Shown here piece after piece: positions 23,328-30,695 of a DNA stretch of 64,000 bases (its first letter is position 1; each line of letters starts with the position of its first letter). The notes beneath the pieces were generated by a model, which did not search any database, had not been told where the DNA came from, and saw only the letters and a program-made list of their open reading frames with translations. Source of the stretch: Prochlorococcus marinus str. MIT 9313 (GTDB lineage Bacteria; Cyanobacteriota; Cyanobacteriia; PCC-6307; Cyanobiaceae); contig NC_005071.1 of NCBI RefSeq assembly GCF_000011485.1, positions 1,553,347 to 1,617,346 of the forward strand, given 5' to 3'. Both the position numbers and the translations under genes were made by a program.

Positions 23328-23479
23328 ACAAGCGTCAGTCATGGGCCACAGTTGGAGTTGTTCTTCTCTGTGGAGGAATCCTTGTGCTATTCACCGACAT
23401 AGAAGTCGGCATGGTGCGCTGGGTCAACTGCGGCCCCCTCGCTACAGAAGGGGAACAACAAAGCGAGGTCTGCCGCTGA
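23324..23479 (+). CDS. small single-span membrane protein coupled to bioD (51 aa)
   Basis: A 51-residue protein (MNKRQSWATVGVVLLCGGIL...) with a positively charged N-terminus, one membrane segment at about residues 8-25 and a polar C-terminal tail containing two cysteines (NCGPLATEGEQQSEVCR). Its ATG overlaps the bioD stop by 4 bases, the same arrangement as all upstream bio genes, which makes it likely to be a real, translationally coupled gene. No family is recognised; whether it has anything to do with biotin is unknown. Confidence 0.65.
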   Translation: MNKRQSWATVGVVLLCGGILVLFTDIEVGMVRWVNCGPLATEGEQQSEVCR

Positions 23480-23928
23480 ATCAGCCCCATCTCATCAATG
23501 CAACAACCTGAAGTAAGCCAAAGAGATGGATGAATTGAATTCAATCGCAAAACTCTCTGCAACGACAACGACAAGCCTTAGCGAATTCAGCATTCCTTCT
23601 TGCTGAGTCAGCACATGTCCAAACGTGTCCTAAAAGCGATAAAACCAAATCAGCAGAATAGATCAACTACAAAGCAAATCATAATTATCTACAGCAGAAT
23701 GGCTCCAATACCTTTCAAGTTACCATCAAAAAGAAGCTTGAGGAAAGCCTTGCAATAGCTTAAAGAACAAGCAAGGCAAAACATGCGCCCCAAAGCTGCT
23801 CATTCTAGAAAGATAAATCACGCTGCGGTGCTTTTTAATGCTCAATTTAGACAAAAGCCAGGCTTGATCTGCATATACTTTATTGTGGTAATTGCTATTA
23901 AAAGCTGTGACCAACATCACAAGCAGCA
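23480..23928. other. AT-rich intergenic region between the bio genes and the leader-peptide genes
   Basis: About 450 bases, clearly richer in A+T than the flanking bio genes. Short open frames on both strands (for example a 67-codon minus-strand frame at 23726-23929) lack recognisable features and are not accepted. The composition and the position between bioD and bioA suggest inserted or decaying DNA. Confidence 0.4.
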
Positions 23929-24021
23929 ATGACTGAGATCAATGACCTAGTCGATGAATTAGCAGATGGTGTGCTCATCAGAGGGATAGATCTCTCACAA
24001 CCCATTCAAACCAATGACTGA
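23929..24021 (+). CDS. possible small leader-like peptide (30 aa)
   Basis: A 30-residue frame beginning MTEINDLVDELADGVLIRGI that overlaps the start of the following double-glycine peptide gene by 8 bases. It is acidic at the N-terminus like RiPP leader peptides but has no double-glycine site. It may be an upstream coupled frame, or the remnant of a related peptide gene. No family recognised. Confidence 0.3.
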   Translation: MTEINDLVDELADGVLIRGIDLSQPIQTND

Positions 24022-24163
24022 CAACGAACTCACAATTGAACAGCTACAGGGAATTGCTGGTGGTGCTGCATACGTGAAAAACAAGCTTGAGCGATCAGTA
24101 CAACGGAGAGCGATTCGTAATCCAAAAATTGTTGAGATTACAGGAGTCTTAGTGGGTCTGTAG
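24014..24163 (+). CDS. double-glycine leader peptide (49 aa), bacteriocin/RiPP-like precursor
   Basis: The N-terminus MTDNELTIEQLQGIAGGA is a canonical double-glycine leader (acidic start, L-T-x-E-Q-L spacing, cut expected after GG at residues 16-17), as in peptides exported by peptidase-containing ABC transporters. The predicted core of 32 residues (AAYVKNKLERSVQRRAIRNPK...) is basic, then hydrophobic, with no cysteine, serine/threonine cluster or glycine repeat, so a lanthipeptide is unlikely. Large-genome Prochlorococcus carry many such peptides scattered over the chromosome. No transporter or modification gene lies nearby. Confidence 0.6.
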   Translation: MTDNELTIEQLQGIAGGAAYVKNKLERSVQRRAIRNPKIVEITGVLVGL

Positions 24164-24189
24164 ATGAGAACAGTTAATCGTCAAACCAT

Positions 24190-24393
24190 CTAACCAATCC
24201 TCACATTATTCAACCAGTCCAACATTTCCTGCTTTTGCTTTTTGAGTTCTGCTGACGAAGGCTTGCTAGCTTTAGTTGGATTAGCATTTGTATACGGAGC
24301 TTCCAATGGGTTAGCTCCTTTTTTATGTGTTGGTTTAACAGTTGGTTTTAGAGCCTGCTTTGTTATCTGCTTGAAAGGATTGCAAAGAGCCAT
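24190..24393 (-). CDS. hypothetical basic protein (67 aa)
   Basis: A 67-residue, lysine- and proline-rich protein (MALCNPFKQITKQALKPTVKP...) with a low-complexity middle (repeated K-P/T patterns) and an amphipathic C-terminal end (SAELKKQKQEMLDWLNNVRIG). It has no signal or membrane segment. The ATG at 24393 is preferred to an in-frame start 45 bases upstream. No family is recognised. It lies between the double-glycine peptide and bioA, transcribed away from bioA. Confidence 0.55.
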   Translation of the reverse strand: MALCNPFKQITKQALKPTVKPTHKKGANPLEAPYTNANPTKASKPSSAELKKQKQEMLDWLNNVRIG

Positions 24394-24452
24394 CTTGATC
24401 GGTTCAGGCCGCAACATCACGATCCAAGATGGCAACACAATCCCATCGGATC

Positions 24453-25757
24453 ATGGATTGCTTCGATCCACTCGCCGCCCCAAACGCCAACAACTGGCAT
24501 CCCCATCTCTGGCCTCCCTTCACTCAGATCGCATCGGCCTCACCGCCGCAACGTGTCATCGCGGCGGATGGAGCTCTATTGATGCTGGATGGTGCACCTC
24601 CCCTGATTGATGCAATCAGCAGCTGGTGGGTCACCCTGCATGGCCATGCCAATCCCAGCATCGCCGCTGCCATCGCAACCCAAGCACAGCAACTGGAGCA
24701 GGTGATCTTTGCTGACTTCATTCATCCCCAAGCAGAACAACTGGCAGAGCGCCTCAGTGCCGTAACAGGCCTTCAACGCCTGTTTTTCTCCGACAACGGC
24801 TCTACCGCCGTGGAGGTTGCGCTCAAGATCGCTTGTCAGTGCTGGCACAACCGCGGCGAGCCTCGGCAACAACTCATCGCTTTCAACGGGGCCTACCACG
24901 GCGACACGTTCGGGGCGATGGCAGTGGGGGAGCGCAACCTATTCAGTGCCCCCTTTGAGGAGATGTTGTTTCCAGTAGCACGGGTGCCCTGGCCCGCTAC
25001 TTGGTGGGGCGATGAAGAGGTTGAAACACGTGAACGGATTGCTCTAACTGAACTGGAACGCTGCCTTCAAACCCCAACAGCAGCAGTCATCTTGGAGCCA
25101 TTAGTCCAAGGAGCAGGCGGCATGGCCATGGTGCGAGCGGAATTCCTACAAGGAGTCGAACAACGCGTACGTGCTGCGGGAGCCTTGCTGATTGCTGATG
25201 AGGTTCTGACTGGTTTCGGACGCTGTGGAGCCCTATTCGCCTTCAAGCGTGCAGGGCTTGCTCCCGATTTGATCGCCTTATCTAAAGGACTCACCGGGGG
25301 ATTTTTGCCCATGGGCGTCACCATGGCCCGTGAAGAGGTGTTTGAGGCCTTCTTAGGAGATGATCCATCTCTCACCCTCTGGCACGGTCATAGCTTCACT
25401 GCTAATCCCCTAGGTTGCGCAGCCGCAAACGCAAGCCTCGATCTACTGGAGGCCAACCCAGAAAGCTACGAAAACTTTGAGGCTAGGCATCGACCTCATC
25501 TCGAAGCCCTAGCTGAACATCCAAAGGTGCAGCAACCAAGACTGACCGGCACCATCGCCGCCTTCGACCTCGCTATAGACGGAACCCATGGCTACCTCAA
25601 TCCAGCAGGACGAATCGTCAAACAACAAGCCATCAACAATGGTGTCTTCCTGCGGCCTCTTGGTCAGGTCGTTTATCTGCTGCCTCCGCTCTGCCTCAAT
25701 GACGCTCAACTTGAGCAATGCTATGCAGCCATCAATTTAGGCTTGGAAGCCCTCTGA
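24453..25757 (+). CDS. bioA: adenosylmethionine-8-amino-7-oxononanoate aminotransferase
   Basis: A class III PLP aminotransferase of about 434 residues that converts KAPA to DAPA using SAM as amino donor. The PLP aspartate motif is LLIADEVLTGFGRCG and the lysine is in ALSKGLTGGFLPMG; the N-terminus has the BioA-like HPHLWPPFTQI segment, which separates it from other class III members. Two start codons are possible (ATG at 24429 or 24453); the second is used. It completes the bioF-K-C-D-A set, but here is separated from bioD by about 1.1 kb of inserted sequence. Confidence 0.95.
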   Translation: MDCFDPLAAPNANNWHPHLWPPFTQIASASPPQRVIAADGALLMLDGAPPLIDAISSWWVTLHGHANPSIAAAIATQAQQLEQVIFADFIHPQAEQLAERLSAVTGLQRLFFSDNGSTAVEVALKIACQCWHNRGEPRQQLIAFNGAYHGDTFGAMAVGERNLFSAPFEEMLFPVARVPWPATWWGDEEVETRERIALTELERCLQTPTAAVILEPLVQGAGGMAMVRAEFLQGVEQRVRAAGALLIADEVLTGFGRCGALFAFKRAGLAPDLIALSKGLTGGFLPMGVTMAREEVFEAFLGDDPSLTLWHGHSFTANPLGCAAANASLDLLEANPESYENFEARHRPHLEALAEHPKVQQPRLTGTIAAFDLAIDGTHGYLNPAGRIVKQQAINNGVFLRPLGQVVYLLPPLCLNDAQLEQCYAAINLGLEAL

Positions 25758-25791
25758 GTTCAAGCGCTCAACAGAAGCAACACCATCGTTC

Positions 25792-26058
25792 TTAAGGGCC
25801 TTCTGAAAGAGCAGCCTCCACATCGGAGCGGGGCAGACCATAAGGGAAACAGCACTGACTGTGCTGACCACCTTGCTCCCAGGCAACCCTCAATTCTTCC
25901 TGCTCCAGAACGATCTCAGCTGACCATTCAGGCATGAGCCAAATCCATCGACAGGGATCCTCACAACTGCGCTCAGCACCTAGCCGCTGCAGCCAACTCT
26001 CAAGAGAAACGAGGGAATGGCGATCCAAAGGCATCTGTTCGGGAGGCAACGACGACAT
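25792..26058 (-). CDS. DUF3143 family protein
   Basis: An 88-residue soluble protein. The start region (LPPEQMPLDRHSLVSLESWLQRLGA) and the later acidic beta-strand part (WSAEIVLEQEELRVAWEQ) with the C-terminal FPYGLPRSDVEAALSEGP match the pattern of the cyanobacterial DUF3143 family, of unknown function. The ATG at 26058 lies inside the end of the upstream dnaJ-like gene (59-base overlap), which suggests coupling. It converges with bioA. Confidence 0.7.
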   Translation of the reverse strand: MSSLPPEQMPLDRHSLVSLESWLQRLGAERSCEDPCRWIWLMPEWSAEIVLEQEELRVAWEQGGQHSQCCFPYGLPRSDVEAALSEGP

Positions 26059-26602
26059 TGATGGCACCTGTGATTGAAATCCTGCCAGTAGTCTGCTCAC
26101 TATTGAGCCAACTAGGCAAAACTTGCAGCTCACGTCCATGAGCCCAAGCCACTCCAAAGCCAATCAGCAAGCTGAACATTAAAGTCAGCCCCAGAAGAAG
26201 CAGAGAAAACCACTCCCCCCCGGAAAGAGGACGGCGCACGCCAACCCCCTTCGTAGCACTAGAAGACCTTGAAGGCAGCGCATCAGTGCCAACACTGGAG
26301 CTCGCAGCCAACAACCCTTCTGCCATCAGGCTGGCGTCATATGCCTGGCGCCGCACCGGGTCGGTGAGAAGCTCATAGGCCTCACACAACAACTGAAACT
26401 GCTTGGCAGCCTGTTCAGCAGGAAGCGGAGCCGTATCCGGATGCAGAACCTTGCTGCGACGGCGGAAGGCTAGATGAATGGTTTCAACATCTGCAGAGCG
26501 CGCAACTCCCAAACGCTCGTAATGGCTCTTCGCAAGAGTCAAAACCAGAAGTTGATCGGCAACTCGCAGAACATCATCTCCTTTCCCCGTGAACAATTCC
26601 AT
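26000..26602 (-). CDS. DnaJ-domain membrane protein
   Basis: About 200 residues. The N-terminal J domain (SHYERLGVARSADVETIHLAFRRRSKVLHPD) carries HPD, so it should stimulate an Hsp70 ATPase. A Ser-rich linker and one membrane segment (about residues 140-160, EWFSLLLLGLTLMFSLLIGFG) follow, without the G/F or zinc-finger regions of true DnaJ, making it a type III J protein anchored to a membrane. The ATG at 26602 leaves 28 bases to the divergent rsmG start. Confidence 0.85.
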   Translation of the reverse strand: MELFTGKGDDVLRVADQLLVLTLAKSHYERLGVARSADVETIHLAFRRRSKVLHPDTAPLPAEQAAKQFQLLCEAYELLTDPVRRQAYDASLMAEGLLAASSSVGTDALPSRSSSATKGVGVRRPLSGGEWFSLLLLGLTLMFSLLIGFGVAWAHGRELQVLPSWLNSEQTTGRISITGAINVVVASRTDAFGSPFPRFS

Positions 26603-26630
26603 CCTAGAGAGAACTATGTTCTGATTGCCC

Positions 26631-27374
26631 ATGTCAAATCAGGCCTGCTTTAGCAACCCAGGCCCGGAGCTCTGGAATGCCCTTGGATGGCATCCCTCCA
26701 GTGAACAACTGGAGCAAATGATCGCCCTACAAGCCCTCCTACGCCAATGGAATGCCCGGGTCAACCTCACCCGCCTGGTCGAAGGTGGTGACTACTGGAT
26801 CATGCAGGTGTTCGACAGTCTCTGGCCTCTGCAGAGCGAATTGCAGAACGCCCAACAACCACGTCGATGCATCGATATCGGCAGCGGCGGTGGCTTTCCC
26901 GGTCTGGTGCTAGCCATCGCACTACCAGGCGCAAGGATCACCTTGGTGGATTCGGTAGGCCGCAAGACAGCTGCCCTCAAGGCAATGGCGGCAAAGCTAG
27001 GCCTAACATCCCGCGTCACGGTACGTAGCGAACGGGCAGAATTCACCGGGCAGGATCCCTGCTGCCGCGGCTTATTTGATCTCGCGATGGCTCGCGCAGT
27101 GAGCACAGCACCGGTTGTCGCCGAATACCTCGTCCCCCTTCTCAAGCCAAGCGGTGAAGCCCTGCTATTTCGTGGCCATTGGAGCCCCAACGATGCAAAG
27201 GATCTCGCTAAGGCTCTCAGATTGCTACAAGCCGATCTAATCAAGATGGAACGTCGCGAACTTCCTGACAATCGCGGGGTGCGTCACCAATTACGCCTGC
27301 GCGCAACGCTCCCCTGCCCAGCAACCTTTCCACGTCCAATCGGTGTACCTGCCAAGAACCCGCTCGGGTCTTAA
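26631..27374 (+). CDS. rsmG: 16S rRNA (guanine527-N7)-methyltransferase
   Basis: A 247-residue RsmG (GidB) that methylates G527 of 16S rRNA. The N-terminal region ([17 protein letters not shown]) and motif I ([20 protein letters not shown]), then [15 protein letters not shown] and [10 protein letters not shown], are the family hallmarks. The ATG at 26631 is used; a TTG two codons upstream is possible. It converges with the aldo/keto reductase gene with a 4-base overlap. Confidence 0.95.
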   Translation: MSNQACFSNPGPELWNALGWHPSSEQLEQMIALQALLRQWNARVNLTRLVEGGDYWIMQVFDSLWPLQSELQNAQQPRRCIDIGSGGGFPGLVLAIALPGARITLVDSVGRKTAALKAMAAKLGLTSRVTVRSERAEFTGQDPCCRGLFDLAMARAVSTAPVVAEYLVPLLKPSGEALLFRGHWSPNDAKDLAKALRLLQADLIKMERRELPDNRGVRHQLRLRATLPCPATFPRPIGVPAKNPLGS

Positions 27375-28591
27375 ACACTGGTCAGTCGCTGCTGAGGGTG
27401 ACCACCAAGACGGTTGCGCAACCTACGCAGCAAGCCTGGGATCTGATCACACCAGGGGCTGTTCACCAACACCTCCCTGAGGGCCGTCTCACTCACATCT
27501 GCATCCAGTGCTTCGGCATTCGCTCCAGGGAACCAGTGGCTCCCACTGCCCAGTAAGCCGTAGCGGGCTTTTGCATAACCCTCCATTCCCCAAGCCTCTA
27601 CAAGATTATGGAGCCAAAGCAAGATCGGAAGATTGATCTCGCCTGGAGACTCCTGCCAGGGCGGCAAGCCCCTCTGCCAACTGGTCCACCAAGCCTCACC
27701 TAAAGCCAACTGTGCCGCATCAACGAGTCGCTGCTGAACTGGTGGCAGCAACTCAGCGGCACTCTGCAAGAGATCCACCGCCTCGAGATGCCGATCGAGA
27801 TCACTGGGTCGCGCTGCGCCAACGCTGATCGTATGAACCCTTGGGTCTTGCAAGCAAAACAGATCATTGAACACAATTGGATGAAGTGGAGCACAGAGTT
27901 CCAGAAGTTGAGACGAGGGACTATGCAGATGGCCACCCTTATCTGTCGGGCTAATGATGAAAACGCCTAGGTCATGACGAGCAGCTGCATCCAGTGCAGG
28001 ATCATTGTCTTGATAAATGAAATACCAGTGAAGGTTCACATAATCAAAGGCATCCGTCTCGATCGCCTGCACGATTAGGTCTGTGGGGCCATGGGTGGAA
28101 AAACCCACATGGCCGATGCGTCCATCACCCTGCCAACGACGCAACACATCCATGCAACCTCCTGGTCGCAAGGTCTGCTCCAGATGCTCCGAAAGGTTGA
28201 GGCCATGGATGGCAACTAGATCCAATCGTTCACATCCCAATCGTTCAAAACTTAGTGCCAACTCAGCCTCAAAGACTTTGGGATCCTCACGAGGAGGGAC
28301 TTTGCTCTGCAACAGCCGCTGTGGATCCAAGACATCACGCAGCGCCCATCCCAACTGCCGCTCAGAGCTGCCGTAATGGCGTGCCGTCTCCACATGATGA
28401 AAGCCACAGGCCACCGCGCGCTCCAAAATGTCCTTCAGCAGTTGCTGCGACTCAGAGGTAATAACCTCCGCCTCCAAATCTGTCCAGCTCTGCTGAAAGC
28501 GCATCCCCCCTAAAGACAACACAGGCATTGATAAACCGGTGCGGCCAAAGCGGCGGCAAGGCAGAGAGCTCTGCTCCAAAGACGCCTTCAT
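27371..28591 (-). CDS. aldo/keto reductase family protein
   Basis: A 406-residue protein whose N-terminal two thirds form an aldo/keto reductase barrel: [18 protein letters not shown], then [21 protein letters not shown] (Tyr in the position of the catalytic tyrosine), and GHVGFSTHG. The last 100 residues form a helical extension. Members of this cyanobacterial group have no established substrate. It starts 6 bases after the ferredoxin gene, so electron transfer between the two is conceivable, though only by context. Confidence 0.85.
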   Translation of the reverse strand: MKASLEQSSLPCRRFGRTGLSMPVLSLGGMRFQQSWTDLEAEVITSESQQLLKDILERAVACGFHHVETARHYGSSERQLGWALRDVLDPQRLLQSKVPPREDPKVFEAELALSFERLGCERLDLVAIHGLNLSEHLEQTLRPGGCMDVLRRWQGDGRIGHVGFSTHGPTDLIVQAIETDAFDYVNLHWYFIYQDNDPALDAAARHDLGVFIISPTDKGGHLHSPSSQLLELCAPLHPIVFNDLFCLQDPRVHTISVGAARPSDLDRHLEAVDLLQSAAELLPPVQQRLVDAAQLALGEAWWTSWQRGLPPWQESPGEINLPILLWLHNLVEAWGMEGYAKARYGLLGSGSHWFPGANAEALDADVSETALREVLVNSPWCDQIPGLLRRLRNRLGGHPQQRLTSV

Positions 28592-28597
28592 TAACTC

Positions 28598-28978
28598 TTA
28601 GGAGCCATGATTACGCCGCTTACGAGAAGTCCTTTGAAATCCAAGAGGAAGCAATTCCAGAGCTGCTAATTGAGCTCGCAATTCATCTAGCTGCTCAAAC
28701 TGCACCCATTTGATGCAGTTCACCGGGCAGGTCGCAATGGCTTCCTGAATGCGTTCCGTACTATCCCCGTCCTGCCGGATGGCCCGTGAGCGCCCCATTG
28801 TTGGCTCGATAACAAAGGTGTTAGTCGCTACATGAGCGCAGTACCGACAACCAATGCAGACAGCCTCATCAACCCAGACAGCCTTCTCACGCAATTGTCC
28901 ACCAAGCAGCGGCTCCGATCCATTCGCCCGCTCATCAAGCTGGGCGGAAACTTGAAAAGCTGCCGATGGATCAATCAA
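28598..28978 (-). CDS. ferredoxin-like [4Fe-4S] protein
   Basis: A protein of up to 126 residues with a cluster motif CIGCRYCAH followed by CPVNCIKWV, the pattern of a single [4Fe-4S] ferredoxin-type fold of the cyanobacterial group next to DUF1257. The start is a TTG at 28978; no in-frame ATG precedes the cluster, so the exact N-terminus is uncertain. It is flanked by DUF1257 upstream and the aldo/keto reductase downstream, all in one direction, suggesting an operon. Confidence 0.85.
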   Translation of the reverse strand: MIDPSAAFQVSAQLDERANGSEPLLGGQLREKAVWVDEAVCIGCRYCAHVATNTFVIEPTMGRSRAIRQDGDSTERIQEAIATCPVNCIKWVQFEQLDELRAQLAALELLPLGFQRTSRKRRNHGS

Positions 28979-28994
28979 TGGTCAAGATTGGATA

Positions 28995-29387
28995 TCAGGA
29001 ATCCCAGCGAGTGACAACCAGTTCGATGGCGCCGTCATCAGTATTGCGCTGCTCTGCCACCTCAAAGCCTTCCTGCGCTGTTGATGCCAACACAGTATTA
29101 AGGGCGTAGCGCTGGGTGAGCTGAGCAAGAAAACGTTCCACCGGAACAGATTGCCGCCAGAGGTCGAGGTCGGTCACCAATTCATAGGCCCCGGTAGTCG
29201 AATTCAAACGGAAACCAATATCACCACCTTCAGGCATGATCACAGCCAATTCAGCTGTGACTGTTTGTCCGCGATAGCCGCGAACAGAACGCTCTCCTTC
29301 TTGGGGGACATAACCAAGATCCTTGAGAGCCTGTAACAGGGGCTCTCGTTTGCGCAGGTGTGTCTTAACGGTGCTGAAGTGCGACAT
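28995..29387 (-). CDS. ycf35: DUF1257 (Ycf35-like) protein
   Basis: A 130-residue soluble protein of the DUF1257/Ycf35 family, conserved in cyanobacteria and some plastids. MSHFSTVKTHLRKREPLLQALKDLGY at the start and VERFLAQLTQRYALNTVL near the end are typical. The ATG at 29387 shares one base with the stop of the upstream DUF2997 gene. Function is unknown; the constant neighbourhood with DUF2997 and ferredoxin suggests a shared redox role. Confidence 0.85.
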   Translation of the reverse strand: MSHFSTVKTHLRKREPLLQALKDLGYVPQEGERSVRGYRGQTVTAELAVIMPEGGDIGFRLNSTTGAYELVTDLDLWRQSVPVERFLAQLTQRYALNTVLASTAQEGFEVAEQRNTDDGAIELVVTRWDS

Positions 29388-29590
29388 CAAAGAAGCTCGG
29401 CTGGAATGGACTGGGATTGATCCTGTGGACGGAGAAACGCCTCGGCTGTAGGTGTGCTTTGTTCCACGACACCAATGGATTCTTCAATCCGCTCGGTGAG
29501 AAGACGGCAGGCTTCACCAACAACCCCCTCAACACTCTCTTCAACACGTCCGTCTTGACGGATCCGGAATCGCACAGTCTGTTGAGGCAT
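29387..29590 (-). CDS. DUF2997 family protein
   Basis: A 67-residue protein beginning MPQQTVRFRIRQDGRVEESVEGV, the typical start of the DUF2997 family, which always sits with DUF1257. The ATG at 29590 is preferred to one 21 bases upstream. It overlaps the DUF1257 start by one base (TGATG), a classic coupling arrangement. Function unknown; soluble, without cysteines. Confidence 0.8.
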   Translation of the reverse strand: MPQQTVRFRIRQDGRVEESVEGVVGEACRLLTERIEESIGVVEQSTPTAEAFLRPQDQSQSIPAELL

Positions 29591-29689
29591 CCACTTCATC
29601 GGAAGGGACACGAATGCTATCGGCCAGGGCCGATAGCTGACGTGTTGATTTTCATAAGATCCGTAAAACCAATCACATCAAGAGAGCCT

Positions 29690-30481
29690 TCAGGTCAAGC
29701 GTCCTTCATCTACAAGAGTTTGAAGCCGCTGAATCACCTCAGAGTTCTCCAATTGTTCAAGTGCGATGCGAGCCTCATCACGTACCGAGAGCTCTGCATC
29801 GTTGAGCAGGGAATCAACAAAAGCCTCCACCAACTCCTGCCGACGAGGTTCAACCAACCTGTCGTAAAGACGTCCGAGGGCCCAGATGCAGTTGCTTCGC
29901 ACAACAGGTTCTCCATCGATCTGCAAACTCATCAGTAGTTGACTTGCAGCGATATCAGCATTGGCAGGAGAGGTGCCACCGGCTTCTGCCAATGAGCCGG
30001 TGGCCCATAGCCTTACCGCAGCAACATCATTTTGGAGAACATGAATGAGGGGTTTAAGGACGCGGGCATCGGCGTAATTCCCCAGGCTCCAGGCAGTTGC
30101 CTTACGCACATAGGCATTGCAGTCTGCCTGTAGCAACTGCAAAAGGGGCTCTAAAGCTGGCGGGGAAGGATTTCGACCTAACGCATAAACAGCACTCATC
30201 CGTTCCACTGGACAAGGCTCCTTCAACAAGGGCAACAGCAAAGCCACTGCCCTGGGATCCCGATGTTCACAAAACACCCTTAGCCCTTGGAGACGCTCCT
30301 CATGGCCCAGCTTCAGCCAGTTAAGACCTGCGTCGCACACATCCGCCACGTCTGAAGGATCAGGATTGATCTCGTCAAGCGGATCAACGAACTGTTCAGC
30401 CGCCAACTCCTTCGCCAAGACATCAGGATCAATGGCCAAGTTGGCCAGACCTTCCTCTAGCTGTCTAGAAGCTTCACTCAT
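29690..30481 (-). CDS. HEAT-repeat (PBS lyase-like) protein
   Basis: A 263-residue alpha-solenoid. At least five HEAT repeats with the PBS-lyase flavour can be seen (MSAVYALGRNPSPPALEPLL, VRKATAWSLGNYADARVLKPL, VRLWATGSLAEAG, VRSNCIWALGRLYDR, VRDEARIALEQL). Related proteins include phycobilin lyases of the CpcE type and chaperone-like scaffold proteins; no catalytic residues can be named. It heads the minus-strand group DUF2997-DUF1257-ferredoxin-reductase after a 99-base gap. Confidence 0.85.
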   Translation of the reverse strand: MSEASRQLEEGLANLAIDPDVLAKELAAEQFVDPLDEINPDPSDVADVCDAGLNWLKLGHEERLQGLRVFCEHRDPRAVALLLPLLKEPCPVERMSAVYALGRNPSPPALEPLLQLLQADCNAYVRKATAWSLGNYADARVLKPLIHVLQNDVAAVRLWATGSLAEAGGTSPANADIAASQLLMSLQIDGEPVVRSNCIWALGRLYDRLVEPRRQELVEAFVDSLLNDAELSVRDEARIALEQLENSEVIQRLQTLVDEGRLT

Positions 30482-30515
30482 GACCTTGATCGTAGAGGCA
30501 TTAGGCCGACTGATC

Positions 30516-30641
30516 TCACCCGATTGGAGCCGGCGCGAGCATGTCCCCAGGCAACCAGATACGAGCAGTCACTGCCACCAGAGCCACCCCAAATAAAGCC
30601 ACAATCAGAGCAGGCAACACGGTGGAACGTATGAAATTCAA
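30516..30641 (-). CDS. small single-span membrane protein (41 aa)
   Basis: A 41-residue frame found in the gap between the symporter and the HEAT gene. It begins at a TTG (MNFIRSTVLPALIVAL) and has one membrane segment of about 22 residues followed by the proline-rich end LPGDMLAPAPIG. The polar start, smooth hydrophobic core and Pro-rich exit look like real coding sequence. No ATG exists in frame and no good ribosome site is seen, so the start is uncertain. Family not recognised by name. Confidence 0.5.
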   Translation of the reverse strand: MNFIRSTVLPALIVALFGVALVAVTARIWLPGDMLAPAPIG

Positions 30642-30695
30642 TGCTTGCGAAGACTTTCGTTCATTCTGCCTCCCAAGCCAAGACCTTGTTGGAGA

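Noticed and set aside
23726-23929. 67-codon minus-strand frame in the gap before the leader peptide
   Set aside because: No ribosome site or recognisable pattern; spans AT-rich spacer.
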